From: CAZAPO01 sp044841755 | GTDB taxonomy: Bacteria > Bacteroidota > Bacteroidia > Flavobacteriales > Flavobacteriaceae | DNA length: 64,000 bases | Reading direction: 5' to 3' | Assembly (NCBI GenBank): GCA_044841755.1 | Contig: JAXOFM010000003.1 | Coordinates: 186,001 to 250,000, forward strand | Shown: positions 16,609 through 24,770 of the stretch, piece after piece | Numbering within the stretch: position 1 is the stretch's first letter | Layout of the letters: each line of letters opens with the position of its first letter | Translations under genes and position numbers: made by a program | Notes under the pieces: generated by a model | The model's database searches: none | Seen by the model: only the letters and a program-made list of their open reading frames with translations | Told to the model about the DNA's origin: nothing

Positions 16609-17739
16609 TTGGGGATAGATTATAGTGTAATAAAAGAGCAAAAACTCTTTCATCGATATATCAATAATGATCATATAGAGCCACTACTGGCAAACTTGTC
16701 GGATGAATTTATAATTGACAAAATTGGATATTCTGTTAAAAATAATCCCATTTATGGAGTCAAAATAGGAACTGGATCAAAGAAGGTATTGTTGTGGTCT
16801 CAAATGCACGGAAACGAATCAACAACCACAAAGGCTATTTTTGATATTTTTAATTATTTCAATAATGAGAAGAGTATCTTAAATAAATGTACACTTTTTT
16901 TTATCCCTATTTTAAATCCTGATGGAGCTAAGGTATATACACGTGTTAATGCTAATAACGTTGATCTTAATCGAGATGCTCAAAATCTTTCGCAGCCAGA
17001 GAGTAAGGTATTAAGAGATGTGTTTAACGATTTTAAACCAGATTTTTGCTTCAATCTACACGGACAGCGAACCATATTTAGTGCTGGAAGTACTAATAAT
17101 TCTGCTATTTTAAGCTTTTTGTCTCCTGCTCAAGATGAAAAATGTAGTATTACCAATAATCGTAAGGAAGCGATGGAGATAATTGTAGTTATCAATAAGA
17201 TGCTTCAAAAAATTATTCCTAATCAAGTAGGAGTATATGATGATACTTTTAATATCAACTGTGTTGGTGATACTTTTCAGAGCTTTAATGTACCTACAAT
17301 TTTATTTGAAGCTGGTCATTTCCCCAATGATTATGCAAGAGAGGAAACCAGAAGGCTTATATTTTTGTCTCTACTAGAAGCATTGATGGTGATTTCAACT
17401 AATAATAATCTAGGAAAGAATTACGCTCCTTACTTAGATATTCCAGAAAATGAAAAATTATTTTTTGACATTATTATAAGAGAAGCTTCTTTAAATACTG
17501 GTTCTAAGGAATCTATAATAGACTTGGCTATTCACTATGAAGAGGTACTGGTGAATGATAGAATTGAATTTATTCCAAAAATTAAAAAAATTGGAAATTT
17601 ATCTAATTATCATGCGCACAGAGAAATAAATGCTAATAAAAATGAATTATTACTTCCAGATGGAGTTACCTTGAATGTAGAGAATTCAATCGATTTCGTA
17701 ACTATTGCTAATAATAAATATTTATTAAATCTTAAATAA
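16609..17739 (+). CDS. M14-family zinc carboxypeptidase
   Basis: A 376-residue protein of the M14/succinylglutamate-desuccinylase fold. The zinc ligands are H67 and E70 in QMHGNES plus H151 in NLHGQR. The substrate-binding DLNRD is at 119-123 and the catalytic Glu is E234 in LFEAGH. The last ~110 residues form an extra beta-rich domain. There is no signal peptide, so it acts in the cytosol. Candidate substrates are small peptides or N-acyl amino acids. The start must be TTG at 16609, since no ATG occurs before the active site. Upstream are the three TTAC-N4-GTAA palindromes shared with the XRE gene. The Lrp gene follows after 70 bases. Confidence 0.85.
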   Translation: MGIDYSVIKEQKLFHRYINNDHIEPLLANLSDEFIIDKIGYSVKNNPIYGVKIGTGSKKVLLWSQMHGNESTTTKAIFDIFNYFNNEKSILNKCTLFFIPILNPDGAKVYTRVNANNVDLNRDAQNLSQPESKVLRDVFNDFKPDFCFNLHGQRTIFSAGSTNNSAILSFLSPAQDEKCSITNNRKEAMEIIVVINKMLQKIIPNQVGVYDDTFNINCVGDTFQSFNVPTILFEAGHFPNDYAREETRRLIFLSLLEALMVISTNNNLGKNYAPYLDIPENEKLFFDIIIREASLNTGSKESIIDLAIHYEEVLVNDRIEFIPKIKKIGNLSNYHAHREINANKNELLLPDGVTLNVENSIDFVTIANNKYLLNLK

Positions 17740-17750
17740 ATCGAAAAAAG

Positions 17751-17788
17751 AATGCATTATTTTTATTAAAAATGTATTATTTTTGATT
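17751..17788 (+). promoter_or_regulatory. Direct repeat and -7 box before the Lrp gene
   Basis: AATGCATTATTTTTATT (17751-17767) is repeated as AATGTATTATTTTTGATT (17771-17788), one copy per two helical turns. The second copy contains TATTTTTG (17778-17785), a -7 match 24 bases before the ATG. The arrangement would suit autoregulation by the Lrp-type protein, which is inference. Confidence 0.4.
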
Positions 17789-17809
17789 TTTATTTAAAGA
17801 AATTAGAAA

Positions 17810-18289
17810 ATGGCGAAGTTCAAGTTAGATGAAATTGATCACCAAATATTAGATATGTTGATTGATAATACGCGTATTCCTTTTACAGATATTGCAAAGA
17901 AGTTATTAATATCTGCGGGTACAGTTCATGTGAGAGTTAAGAAAATGGAAGATGCAGGAATTATAAAGGGATCTTCGTTGACGTTAGACTATAAGAAACT
18001 GGGATATTCTTTTATTGCATATGTTGGAGTATTTTTACAAAATACATCTCAAACAAAGTTTGTAATTGAGAGAATAAATGAAATACCTAATATCACTGTT
18101 GCACATATTACCACTGGAAAGTTCAATATTTTCTGTAAAATAAGAGCAAAGGATACTACTCACGCAAAGGAAATTATTTTTGAACTAGATGATATAGATG
18201 GAGTTTACCGAACAGAAACGATGATCTCGCTTGAAGAAAGCATTAATGATAAAAAGCGACTCATGCATTCAATTTTTAACGAATTATAA
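17810..18289 (+). CDS. Lrp/AsnC family transcriptional regulator
   Basis: A 159-residue regulator with an N-terminal winged HTH (DEIDHQILDMLIDNTRIPFT, residues 5-24, then KKLLISAGTVHVRVKKMEDAGII) and a C-terminal RAM/AsnC effector domain (about 65-150, with GKFNIFCKIRAKD). Such proteins form octamers and usually sense an amino acid. Neighbouring genes suggest amino-acid or peptide use: the M14 peptidase upstream, and proline dehydrogenase 2 kb downstream. The link to either is inference. A hairpin terminator directly follows. Confidence 0.93.
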   Translation: MAKFKLDEIDHQILDMLIDNTRIPFTDIAKKLLISAGTVHVRVKKMEDAGIIKGSSLTLDYKKLGYSFIAYVGVFLQNTSQTKFVIERINEIPNITVAHITTGKFNIFCKIRAKDTTHAKEIIFELDDIDGVYRTETMISLEESINDKKRLMHSIFNEL

Positions 18290-18293
18290 TTTT

Positions 18294-18318
18294 AAGCCCT
18301 GATCAAAGGGCTTTTTTT
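18294..18318 (+). terminator. Terminator of the Lrp gene, abutting the next start codon
   Basis: AAGCCC, loop TGATCAAA, GGGCTT, then a T-run that ends at 18318. The ATG of the DinB-like gene begins at 18319, so the downstream gene either depends on readthrough or uses the ATG at 18325 on another transcript. Confidence 0.75.
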
Positions 18319-18834
18319 ATGCCTATGAAACCAATAGAAGGAAAAGAGTTTGATCCATATTACTCATCCTACGTTAATAGAGTAAAGGAAAATACAGTTG
18401 TTAATATTTTACAAAACGGCTTAGATAGTTCTTTCACTTTTTATAATTCTATAGCTAAAGATAAATGGAGTTTCAGTTATGCTGAAGGTAAATGGACTAT
18501 TAAAGAAATTTTGTTGCACCTAATTGATGCAGAAAGAGTTTTTGCTTATCGTACATTGTGTGTATCTAGAAAAGAGGAGTTAGAACTTCCTGGTTTTGAT
18601 CATGATGAATATTTGAAAAACTCTAATGCTAAATCTAGATCTCATGAGAGTCTAATAGAAGAGTATGAGGCCGTTAGAAAAGCTAGCATTTCTCTTTTTA
18701 AGAGTTTTGATGAAGAAACTCTTAGCTATTTAGGTGTAGCTAATGGTAGTGCAATATCTGTTAAAGGGTTAGCTTACATTATTGCCGGCCATGAACTTCA
18801 TCATAATAGTGTAATTAAAGAACGATATCTTTAA
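18319..18834 (+). CDS. DinB-family putative metal-dependent protein
   Basis: The 171-residue protein has the four-helix DinB/YfiT-like layout. The putative metal-binding histidines sit in ILLHLIDAERVFAYR near residue 67 and GHELHHNSVI near 156-162. YfiT and relatives are Zn/Ni-binding hydrolases or thiol transferases (for example bacillithiol S-transferases), but the substrate cannot be read from sequence. A second possible start, ATG at 18325, shortens it by two residues. The C-terminus overlaps the convergent small gene by 4 bases. Confidence 0.85.
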   Translation: MPMKPIEGKEFDPYYSSYVNRVKENTVVNILQNGLDSSFTFYNSIAKDKWSFSYAEGKWTIKEILLHLIDAERVFAYRTLCVSRKEELELPGFDHDEYLKNSNAKSRSHESLIEEYEAVRKASISLFKSFDEETLSYLGVANGSAISVKGLAYIIAGHELHHNSVIKERYL

Positions 18835-19106
18835 TCGTCAGTTTCTTCTTTGCTTAAGTCCAGATCTTTTACATCTGTGTTTTCTAAAGAGTTATCAAAG
18901 TTACTTAAAGTGTAATGTAACTTAGAGTTAATCTTTACCAGGTAAACAGTATCATTGGTTTTAACCTCTACTGCTTCAATAGTTTCATTTCGATGATTGT
19001 CAAATACAATTATATCATCATCTCCATAACCATCAGGGAACTTTTGAGTAAGAAGAGATAAAATCTCTGGGGTAAGCTTTTTATAATCAATAATTACTCG
19101 TTTCAT
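18831..19106 (-). CDS. Small conserved protein, paralogue of the one at 53.4 kb
   Basis: A 91-residue acidic soluble protein of unknown function. It shares with the gene at 53409-53708 the core pattern (I)IDYxKL...IL.LL..KFPDGYGD.DII.F.N..NE.IEAVE, then TNDTVYLVKI. From memory, small Bacteroidetes proteins of this kind are sometimes labelled 'DNA primase', without visible support. The C-terminal third is low-complexity and acidic. It is convergent with the DinB-like gene (4-base overlap of the stops). Confidence 0.75.
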   Translation of the reverse strand: MKRVIIDYKKLTPEILSLLTQKFPDGYGDDDIIVFDNHRNETIEAVEVKTNDTVYLVKINSKLHYTLSNFDNSLENTDVKDLDLSKEETDD

Positions 19107-19244
19107 GTGTTTTTAGTTTTGGGTTTTTATCACATGTATTTAATCCTGTCAAAATAGGAACAGGGTGCTAAGTCAAATAATAGCACAATTAAAGGTATAA
19201 AATTTTCTAATACAAAAGCAAAAGATGCATGTGTTAGCTGCGAG

Positions 19245-20312
19245 TTAAGAAGCGTAAAACTCGAAAGCGTCAAAGATTAATTGGTTATCAACTATACAAT
19301 CTACCTTAGTTTTTCCAATATCTTCTAAAAGAACAAAATTGATGTTTCCATGAGAGTTCTTCTTGTCAAATTTCATTAAATCGATAATGGTTTCGATATC
19401 TGCTTTACTAAAATTTACCTTTCCATAAGTTTTTAGCATCACTCCTTTAATGTGAAATAGCTTATTTTCCGGAAAATTCAATAGCTTATTAGAGATATAA
19501 GTAGCAAGCACCATTCCTACAGCTATTGCTTCTCCGTGTAATAACTTGTCCTTTTCTAAGTTACTTAAGAAGTAAGATTCTATTGCATGACCCAAAGTAT
19601 GCCCATAATTTAAGGTTTTACGCAAACCTTGTTCAGTAGGGTCTTCAGTGACTACATTCTTTTTTATAACTATAGATTCATGAATTAAGTCATCAAGATC
19701 ATCAACAGTTTGCTCAGAAAGATTAGTCATTCTCTCCCAATATTCTTCATCTTGTATTAATCCATGTTTAAGCATTTCTGCTAACCCTGACCTCATTTCA
19801 GTTTTTGGTAATGTTTCTAAAAAACTAGTATCAACCAAAACCATGTCACTGAAATTAATAACACCAATTTGATTTTTTAAAGTTCCAAGATCAACACCTG
19901 TTTTACCACCAACTGAAGCATCTACCATTGCAAGAAGTGTAGTTGGAATATTAATGAAGTTAATACCACGCTTAAAAGCTGAAGCAACAAAACCTCCTAG
20001 ATCTGTAACAACGCCACCACCCAGATTTATCATCAACGATTTTCTGTCGGCTTCAAGATCAGATAGAGCATTCCATACTCCAACACAAGTATCAATTGTT
20101 TTATGTTCTTCTCCAGCTTCAATTTCGATAATTTCTAATGACTTATTTGTAGTTAACTCACTTAGAAACTTACTTAAACAATGCTCATGAGTATTGGAGT
20201 CAACAAGAATGAAAATTTTAGAAAAATCATGGCTACTCAAGTACTTTTCCAACTCAAGATAACAAGTTGAATTAAAGTGAATTGCGTAATGCTGTGTTTC
20301 GATAGATTTCAT
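19245..20312 (-). CDS. aroB: 3-dehydroquinate synthase
   Basis: Converts DAHP to 3-dehydroquinate (shikimate pathway, second step) using NAD+ and a divalent metal. The 355-residue protein shows the NAD-binding GGGVVTDLGGFVAS (near 98-111), the IPTTLLAMVDASVGGKTGVD segment (about 120-139) with active-site Asp and Lys, and the metal ligands in YGHTLGHAIE (about 237-246) and LLHGEAIAVGM. Usual length. It is divergent from the proline dehydrogenase gene and stands alone. The shikimate partners are not in the window. Confidence 0.96.
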   Translation of the reverse strand: MKSIETQHYAIHFNSTCYLELEKYLSSHDFSKIFILVDSNTHEHCLSKFLSELTTNKSLEIIEIEAGEEHKTIDTCVGVWNALSDLEADRKSLMINLGGGVVTDLGGFVASAFKRGINFINIPTTLLAMVDASVGGKTGVDLGTLKNQIGVINFSDMVLVDTSFLETLPKTEMRSGLAEMLKHGLIQDEEYWERMTNLSEQTVDDLDDLIHESIVIKKNVVTEDPTEQGLRKTLNYGHTLGHAIESYFLSNLEKDKLLHGEAIAVGMVLATYISNKLLNFPENKLFHIKGVMLKTYGKVNFSKADIETIIDLMKFDKKNSHGNINFVLLEDIGKTKVDCIVDNQLIFDAFEFYAS

Positions 20313-20355
20313 GAATAATTCTAGGTAAATTTAGGGGTGAAAATAAGTAGAATTT

Positions 20356-20389
20356 TGTTAAAAAAATGCATTCTAATAAATATATTTGT
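20356..20389 (+). promoter_or_regulatory. Promoter of the proline dehydrogenase gene
   Basis: TTG at 20356-20358 and TATATTTG at 20382-20389 (spacing 23, slightly long) precede the ATG at 20407 by 17 bases. The -7 box is a full TAnnTTTG match. Confidence 0.5.
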
Positions 20390-20406
20390 TGAAAATGAAA
20401 ACTTAA

Positions 20407-21579
20407 ATGTCAAGAGAACGGATTTTTGATAATACTGAAATTGCATTTCAGTTAAAGACTGATTCAGAGCTTGAAAGAGCTTATTTTTTATTTAAGATGA
20501 TTGCAGTGCAACCCTTAGTAAGGATTGGTACTGCAGCCACCAATTTTGCTATTAAGGCAAATCTACCAGTAGAAGGACTTATTAGAGCTACTGTTTTTGA
20601 TCATTTTTGCGGTGGTGTTAATGAAGAGGATTGCTTACAAGTTATTGATAGTATGTATAATAAGGGTGTTTCTTCTGTTTTGGATTATTCGGTCGAAGGG
20701 AAGGAAGAGGAAGCACAATTTGATGCTGTAATGAATAAAACATGTGAGCTGATTGAATTTGCTCATGCTAAAGAAGCAATGCCAATTGCTGTTTTTAAGC
20801 CAACAGGACTAGGACGTTTTCATTTATACCAGAAAAAAGGGGAAGGGGTAGCATTTACTCCGGATGAACGAGCTGAATGGGATAGAGTAGTAGAACGCTA
20901 TCATGCAATTTGTAAGCTAGGTAAAGAAAAAGATGTTGAGATACTTATTGATGCTGAAGAAAGCTGGATGCAGGATGCCGCTGATGACCTTTTAGAGGAA
21001 CTTATGGCTAAATATAATGTTGAGAAACCAATTGTTTATAATACGTTGCAAACATATCGTTGGGATCGATTAGATTATTTGGAGCAGCTACATCAAAGGT
21101 CTATAAAAGGAGGATATAAACTTGGATTTAAAATTGTTCGTGGCGCATATATGGAAAAGGAAAGGGAAAGAGCAGAGGACAAAGGATATGAATCACCTAT
21201 ATGTAAAGATAAATCTACCACGGATAAAAACTTTAATAATACCCTTACCTATATTTTAGAGAATCTTGAGGATATATCAGTTTTTATAGGAACTCACAAT
21301 GAAGATAGTTCTTATTTAGCGATGGATTTGATGGAGAAAAATGCTATTGATAAGAATGACAATCGTGTTTGGTTTGGCCAACTATATGGTATGAGTGATC
21401 ATATAAGTTATAATCTTGCCGATCATGGTTATAATGTTGCCAAATATGTGCCTTTTGGCCCTGTAAAAGATGTAATGCCTTATCTTATTAGAAGAGCAGA
21501 GGAAAACACCTCAGTTGCAGGTCAAACCAATAGAGAACTCAACTTGTTGAAGCAAGAGAAGAAAAGAAGGAAATTATAG
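20407..21579 (+). CDS. Proline dehydrogenase, monofunctional
   Basis: FAD enzyme that oxidises proline to pyrroline-5-carboxylate, feeding electrons to the quinone pool. The 390-residue protein has the TIM-barrel family motifs VFKPTGLGRF, DAEESWMQDAADD, GFKIVRGAYMEKER and IGTHNEDS. It also has the C-terminal proline-binding segment LIRRAEENTSVAGQT. No P5C dehydrogenase domain is attached, so a separate P5C dehydrogenase is expected elsewhere. The 3' end overlaps the convergent wzc gene by 6 bases. Confidence 0.94.
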   Translation: MSRERIFDNTEIAFQLKTDSELERAYFLFKMIAVQPLVRIGTAATNFAIKANLPVEGLIRATVFDHFCGGVNEEDCLQVIDSMYNKGVSSVLDYSVEGKEEEAQFDAVMNKTCELIEFAHAKEAMPIAVFKPTGLGRFHLYQKKGEGVAFTPDERAEWDRVVERYHAICKLGKEKDVEILIDAEESWMQDAADDLLEELMAKYNVEKPIVYNTLQTYRWDRLDYLEQLHQRSIKGGYKLGFKIVRGAYMEKERERAEDKGYESPICKDKSTTDKNFNNTLTYILENLEDISVFIGTHNEDSSYLAMDLMEKNAIDKNDNRVWFGQLYGMSDHISYNLADHGYNVAKYVPFGPVKDVMPYLIRRAEENTSVAGQTNRELNLLKQEKKRRKL

Positions 21580-23961
21580 TTGTAATAAACCAAATAGTTT
21601 TAGTCCTTTCTTTTTCTTTTTTGGGGCTTCACCATAACCATAGCCGTAACCCTTTTTCTTTACTACGTCATTTAAAAGTACGACCATATTTGAAAGTCTT
21701 TTCTCGTCATACATCGTCTGAGCAATGTGCAATTGACGCTTATCAAGGTAATTGGCTCTTACCACATAAATCACCATGTCTGCAAACTTACTAATTAGTA
21801 GTGTGTCCGTTACCAAACCAACTGCTGCCGTATCAACAATAATATAGTCGTATTTATTTTTAACGGCATTGAACAAGGTCTCCATCTTATCATCCATCAA
21901 TAATTCTGCTGGATTCGGTGGAATGGTTCCAGAACTAATCATATCCAGATTTGGTTCTATTTTATTAACGACATCATTGAAGTTTACTGAATTGTCAATA
22001 ATATAGTTGGTTAGTCCTAATCCTGACTTGTTTTCAACACCTATATACTTATTAAGTTTTGGAACACGAATATCGGTTTCAACAATAAGGACTTTTTTGT
22101 TAGAAAATGCAATTGATTTTGCTAGATTAATACTGGTAAAAGACTTTCCTTCTTTACTTGTGGTTGATGTAATAAAGATGGTTTTGCCTTTATCTTTATT
22201 AACCTTCGAAAGGATAAAATCTAAATTGGTTCGTATAAGCCTGAAAGCTTCAGCTTTGGGAGAATAATCCATTTTTTCAATAAATTTTGACTTTATTGAT
22301 TTTGGGATATCACCAATAAAAGTAGCACTTAATACTGCATCCAGATCCTTTTTTACCCTAACTTTAGTGTCTAGTATGTTAGCAATATATATATAACCGA
22401 TAGGTAAAATAAAGCCCAAAATTAATGCACCGAGGTATACAATTGATTTTTTTGGAGAAACAGGTAATGATGAAGCATAGGCATAATCTATAATCTTAGC
22501 ATTTGGTGAACTCATACCTAGTGCAATTGCCGTTTCTTCTCTTTTTTGCAGTAGGTATAAGTATAGGGATTCTTTAATGCTCTGTTGCCTAGTAACATCT
22601 CTAAATTTTCGCTCTTTTGTTGGTGCTGAATATATTTGTGATCTAATTCTTTGATCCTCTTGGTTAATGGCATTTAATCTTATCTGATTTGTAGATTTAA
22701 TATTCTCCAAACTTTGTGATAGGTTGGCTTTTAATTCACTAATCTGATTATTAAGATTAATAACTGTTGGGTTTTTTTCACTTGAATTTCTTAATATTCT
22801 ATTTCGTTGTAATACTAACTCATTATGACTCTTAGTTATTTGCATAACTGAATTATCAGCAATACCAATATCTGCAGGTAATAAATCTGAATTAGCGCCA
22901 TTTTCATTCAAATATTCTGACATATAGTCAATCATTTGAATCTGATTGGTTGTTTCAATTAATTTGGCTTCATTTTCTTTTTCGCTTTGCAAAAATATAT
23001 TCGACTGCGAACTGAGTGCCGTCAGCCGATTTTCTTTTTGTAAAGTTTCTGCAGTAAAATCGACCTGTTCTAATTCATTTGAAACAATATCTAGTCTATT
23101 ATTAATGAAATCCGAGGTTGTTTTGACAATTAATTGTTTGTCATTAACAACGTCCTCATTGTACTTCTCAATAAGTTTATCTAAAATGGTTTTGGCTTTC
23201 CCAGGAATATTTTCATTAATAGTCAGTTTAACTATTCCTGAATTTTCAATAATAGGAGCAACTACAATTTTTTCTTGGTATTCTTCGGTTGAAACCTCTA
23301 AAGGTTTTAATTCTATCCTAATTGTTCTTCCAACTAAGTTAATATCATTTAGGGTTTCATTATCAAATAAATTAGGAGTGATTATGAAATCACCAAAATT
23401 AGCATTTAGTCTATCACCGAAGGAGTAACTTTTTCCATTTGAGTTTGACAGATTTAAAAATCCCCCATCGTTCTCGCCACTCAGTCCAAATTTAGTTGCA
23501 GAGACTACATGTACATAAAGCGTTGTGTCTATTAAATTAACTAAAGAATCTGAAGAAAAAAAGTTGATCTTTATAGGAGGAGCTTCAAAAATTTCTTGTT
23601 CTTTAATGGTTCCTCGTTTAAAGTACTTAATATTTAGATTTAAATCATCAACAACTTGTTGAATTAATGTCCTAGATCGAATAATTTCGATTTCATCAAT
23701 TACTTTATTAAAATTATTTGAAAATGGACCAAAATTTTGAAGTGCTGTAATTTCCTTTAGAGAATTGTTATTTTGGTTTTCCTCATTAATCTTGATGGTG
23801 GCAGTTGCTTCATATTGATAGGTTGCATACCTTAAGTACAAATAAGATGCAGTTATTGAAAAAATAACGCACACTGCTATTATTTTCCATTTCGAAGCAA
23901 ATAAATCAAATTGTTCTCTCACATCTGTTACAGTTGTCGATATATTCTTTTTTTGATTCAT
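21574..23961 (-). CDS. wzc: Wzc-type polysaccharide co-polymerase and tyrosine autokinase
   Basis: A 795-residue inner-membrane protein that controls chain length and export of exopolysaccharide. It has an N-terminal Wzz domain with a first membrane helix (IIAVCVIFSITASYLYL, near 29-45), a large periplasmic coiled-coil part (about 270-470), and a second membrane helix near 510 (IVYLGALILGFILPIGYIYI). A cytoplasmic BY-kinase follows: Walker A SKEGKSF near 600, Walker A' VLIVETDIRVPK, Walker B YDYIIVDTAAVG. The C-terminal GYGYGYG supplies the tyrosine cluster for autophosphorylation. It is the last gene of the capD-wza-wzc run. No cognate phosphatase gene is nearby. Confidence 0.93.
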   Translation of the reverse strand: MNQKKNISTTVTDVREQFDLFASKWKIIAVCVIFSITASYLYLRYATYQYEATATIKINEENQNNNSLKEITALQNFGPFSNNFNKVIDEIEIIRSRTLIQQVVDDLNLNIKYFKRGTIKEQEIFEAPPIKINFFSSDSLVNLIDTTLYVHVVSATKFGLSGENDGGFLNLSNSNGKSYSFGDRLNANFGDFIITPNLFDNETLNDINLVGRTIRIELKPLEVSTEEYQEKIVVAPIIENSGIVKLTINENIPGKAKTILDKLIEKYNEDVVNDKQLIVKTTSDFINNRLDIVSNELEQVDFTAETLQKENRLTALSSQSNIFLQSEKENEAKLIETTNQIQMIDYMSEYLNENGANSDLLPADIGIADNSVMQITKSHNELVLQRNRILRNSSEKNPTVINLNNQISELKANLSQSLENIKSTNQIRLNAINQEDQRIRSQIYSAPTKERKFRDVTRQQSIKESLYLYLLQKREETAIALGMSSPNAKIIDYAYASSLPVSPKKSIVYLGALILGFILPIGYIYIANILDTKVRVKKDLDAVLSATFIGDIPKSIKSKFIEKMDYSPKAEAFRLIRTNLDFILSKVNKDKGKTIFITSTTSKEGKSFTSINLAKSIAFSNKKVLIVETDIRVPKLNKYIGVENKSGLGLTNYIIDNSVNFNDVVNKIEPNLDMISSGTIPPNPAELLMDDKMETLFNAVKNKYDYIIVDTAAVGLVTDTLLISKFADMVIYVVRANYLDKRQLHIAQTMYDEKRLSNMVVLLNDVVKKKGYGYGYGEAPKKKKKGLKLFGLLQL

Positions 23962-23979
23962 TTTTTATTTGGCATTTAT

Positions 23980-24768
23980 TTATCTAATCAGAATTGCAAC
24001 TATAGTAGCTACAATACCAACAGCAGAAATAATCTGAGAGTTATTAGGGTTAAAGTTAGATTGTCTGATTTTTGCTCGATTAGGCTCTATATACAATACA
24101 TCATTTTGTCTTAGGTAGTACGAAGGGTTATTTACCGCATTAATTGAGGTTAAATCAATCTTACCATACTGTTTTACACCATTATTATCTCTTATTAATA
24201 AGACATTATTTCGTCTACCGTATATTGATAAATCACCTGCTAAGCCTAATGCTTCTGGAACACTAATTCGTTCATCCTGAATTGTAAATGAACCAGGATT
24301 ATTAACTTCTCCAAGTACAGAAACTGTGAAGTTTGCAAGCCTGATATTTACAATAGGATCTTTAATGTATTCCTTTAATCTGTCTTTTAGGAAGACAACA
24401 GCCTCAGTTCTAGTTAACCCTCCAATTTTAAGCGTACCTAAGACTGGAAACTCAATATTTCCATTAGAATCAATAAGATAAGTTTGCATTTTTAAATTTC
24501 CTTGAGCACTTATTACTGAAGATGCATTGTAAGATACAGCTGGAAGGTTAAATGGTCTTACAGCATCTGGATCTAAGGCTGAGACATCTATTGTCAATAA
24601 ATCGTCTGTTTGGTACTTTAATTCTACATTTTGATTGACATTCACTTCAGAGGTTATTGCCTCGTCTTGAAAATAGACAATTTCTTGCCTACTCGCGCAA
24701 GAGCTAATTAATGAAATTAGTACAAGCACTTTAAGTAATAACTTGGAGGTTTTCTGCAGATTCTTCAT
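23980..24768 (-). CDS. wza: Wza-type outer-membrane polysaccharide export lipoprotein
   Basis: The 262-residue lipoprotein (LLKVLVLISLISSCAS) has a polysaccharide-export domain (YQTDDLLTIDVSALDPDAV, near 50-70; GNIEFPVLGTLKIGGLTRTEA, near 105-125) followed by an SLBB domain (FTVSVLGEVNNPGSFTI). It ends in a hydrophobic C-terminal helix (IISAVGIVATIVAILIR), the expected outer-membrane-spanning segment. It is shorter than E. coli Wza, as is usual in Bacteroidetes. It starts 2 bases after the capD stop and is followed 18 bases later by wzc, so the three are co-expressed. Confidence 0.92.
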   Translation of the reverse strand: MKNLQKTSKLLLKVLVLISLISSCASRQEIVYFQDEAITSEVNVNQNVELKYQTDDLLTIDVSALDPDAVRPFNLPAVSYNASSVISAQGNLKMQTYLIDSNGNIEFPVLGTLKIGGLTRTEAVVFLKDRLKEYIKDPIVNIRLANFTVSVLGEVNNPGSFTIQDERISVPEALGLAGDLSIYGRRNNVLLIRDNNGVKQYGKIDLTSINAVNNPSYYLRQNDVLYIEPNRAKIRQSNFNPNNSQIISAVGIVATIVAILIR

Positions 24769-24770
24769 GG

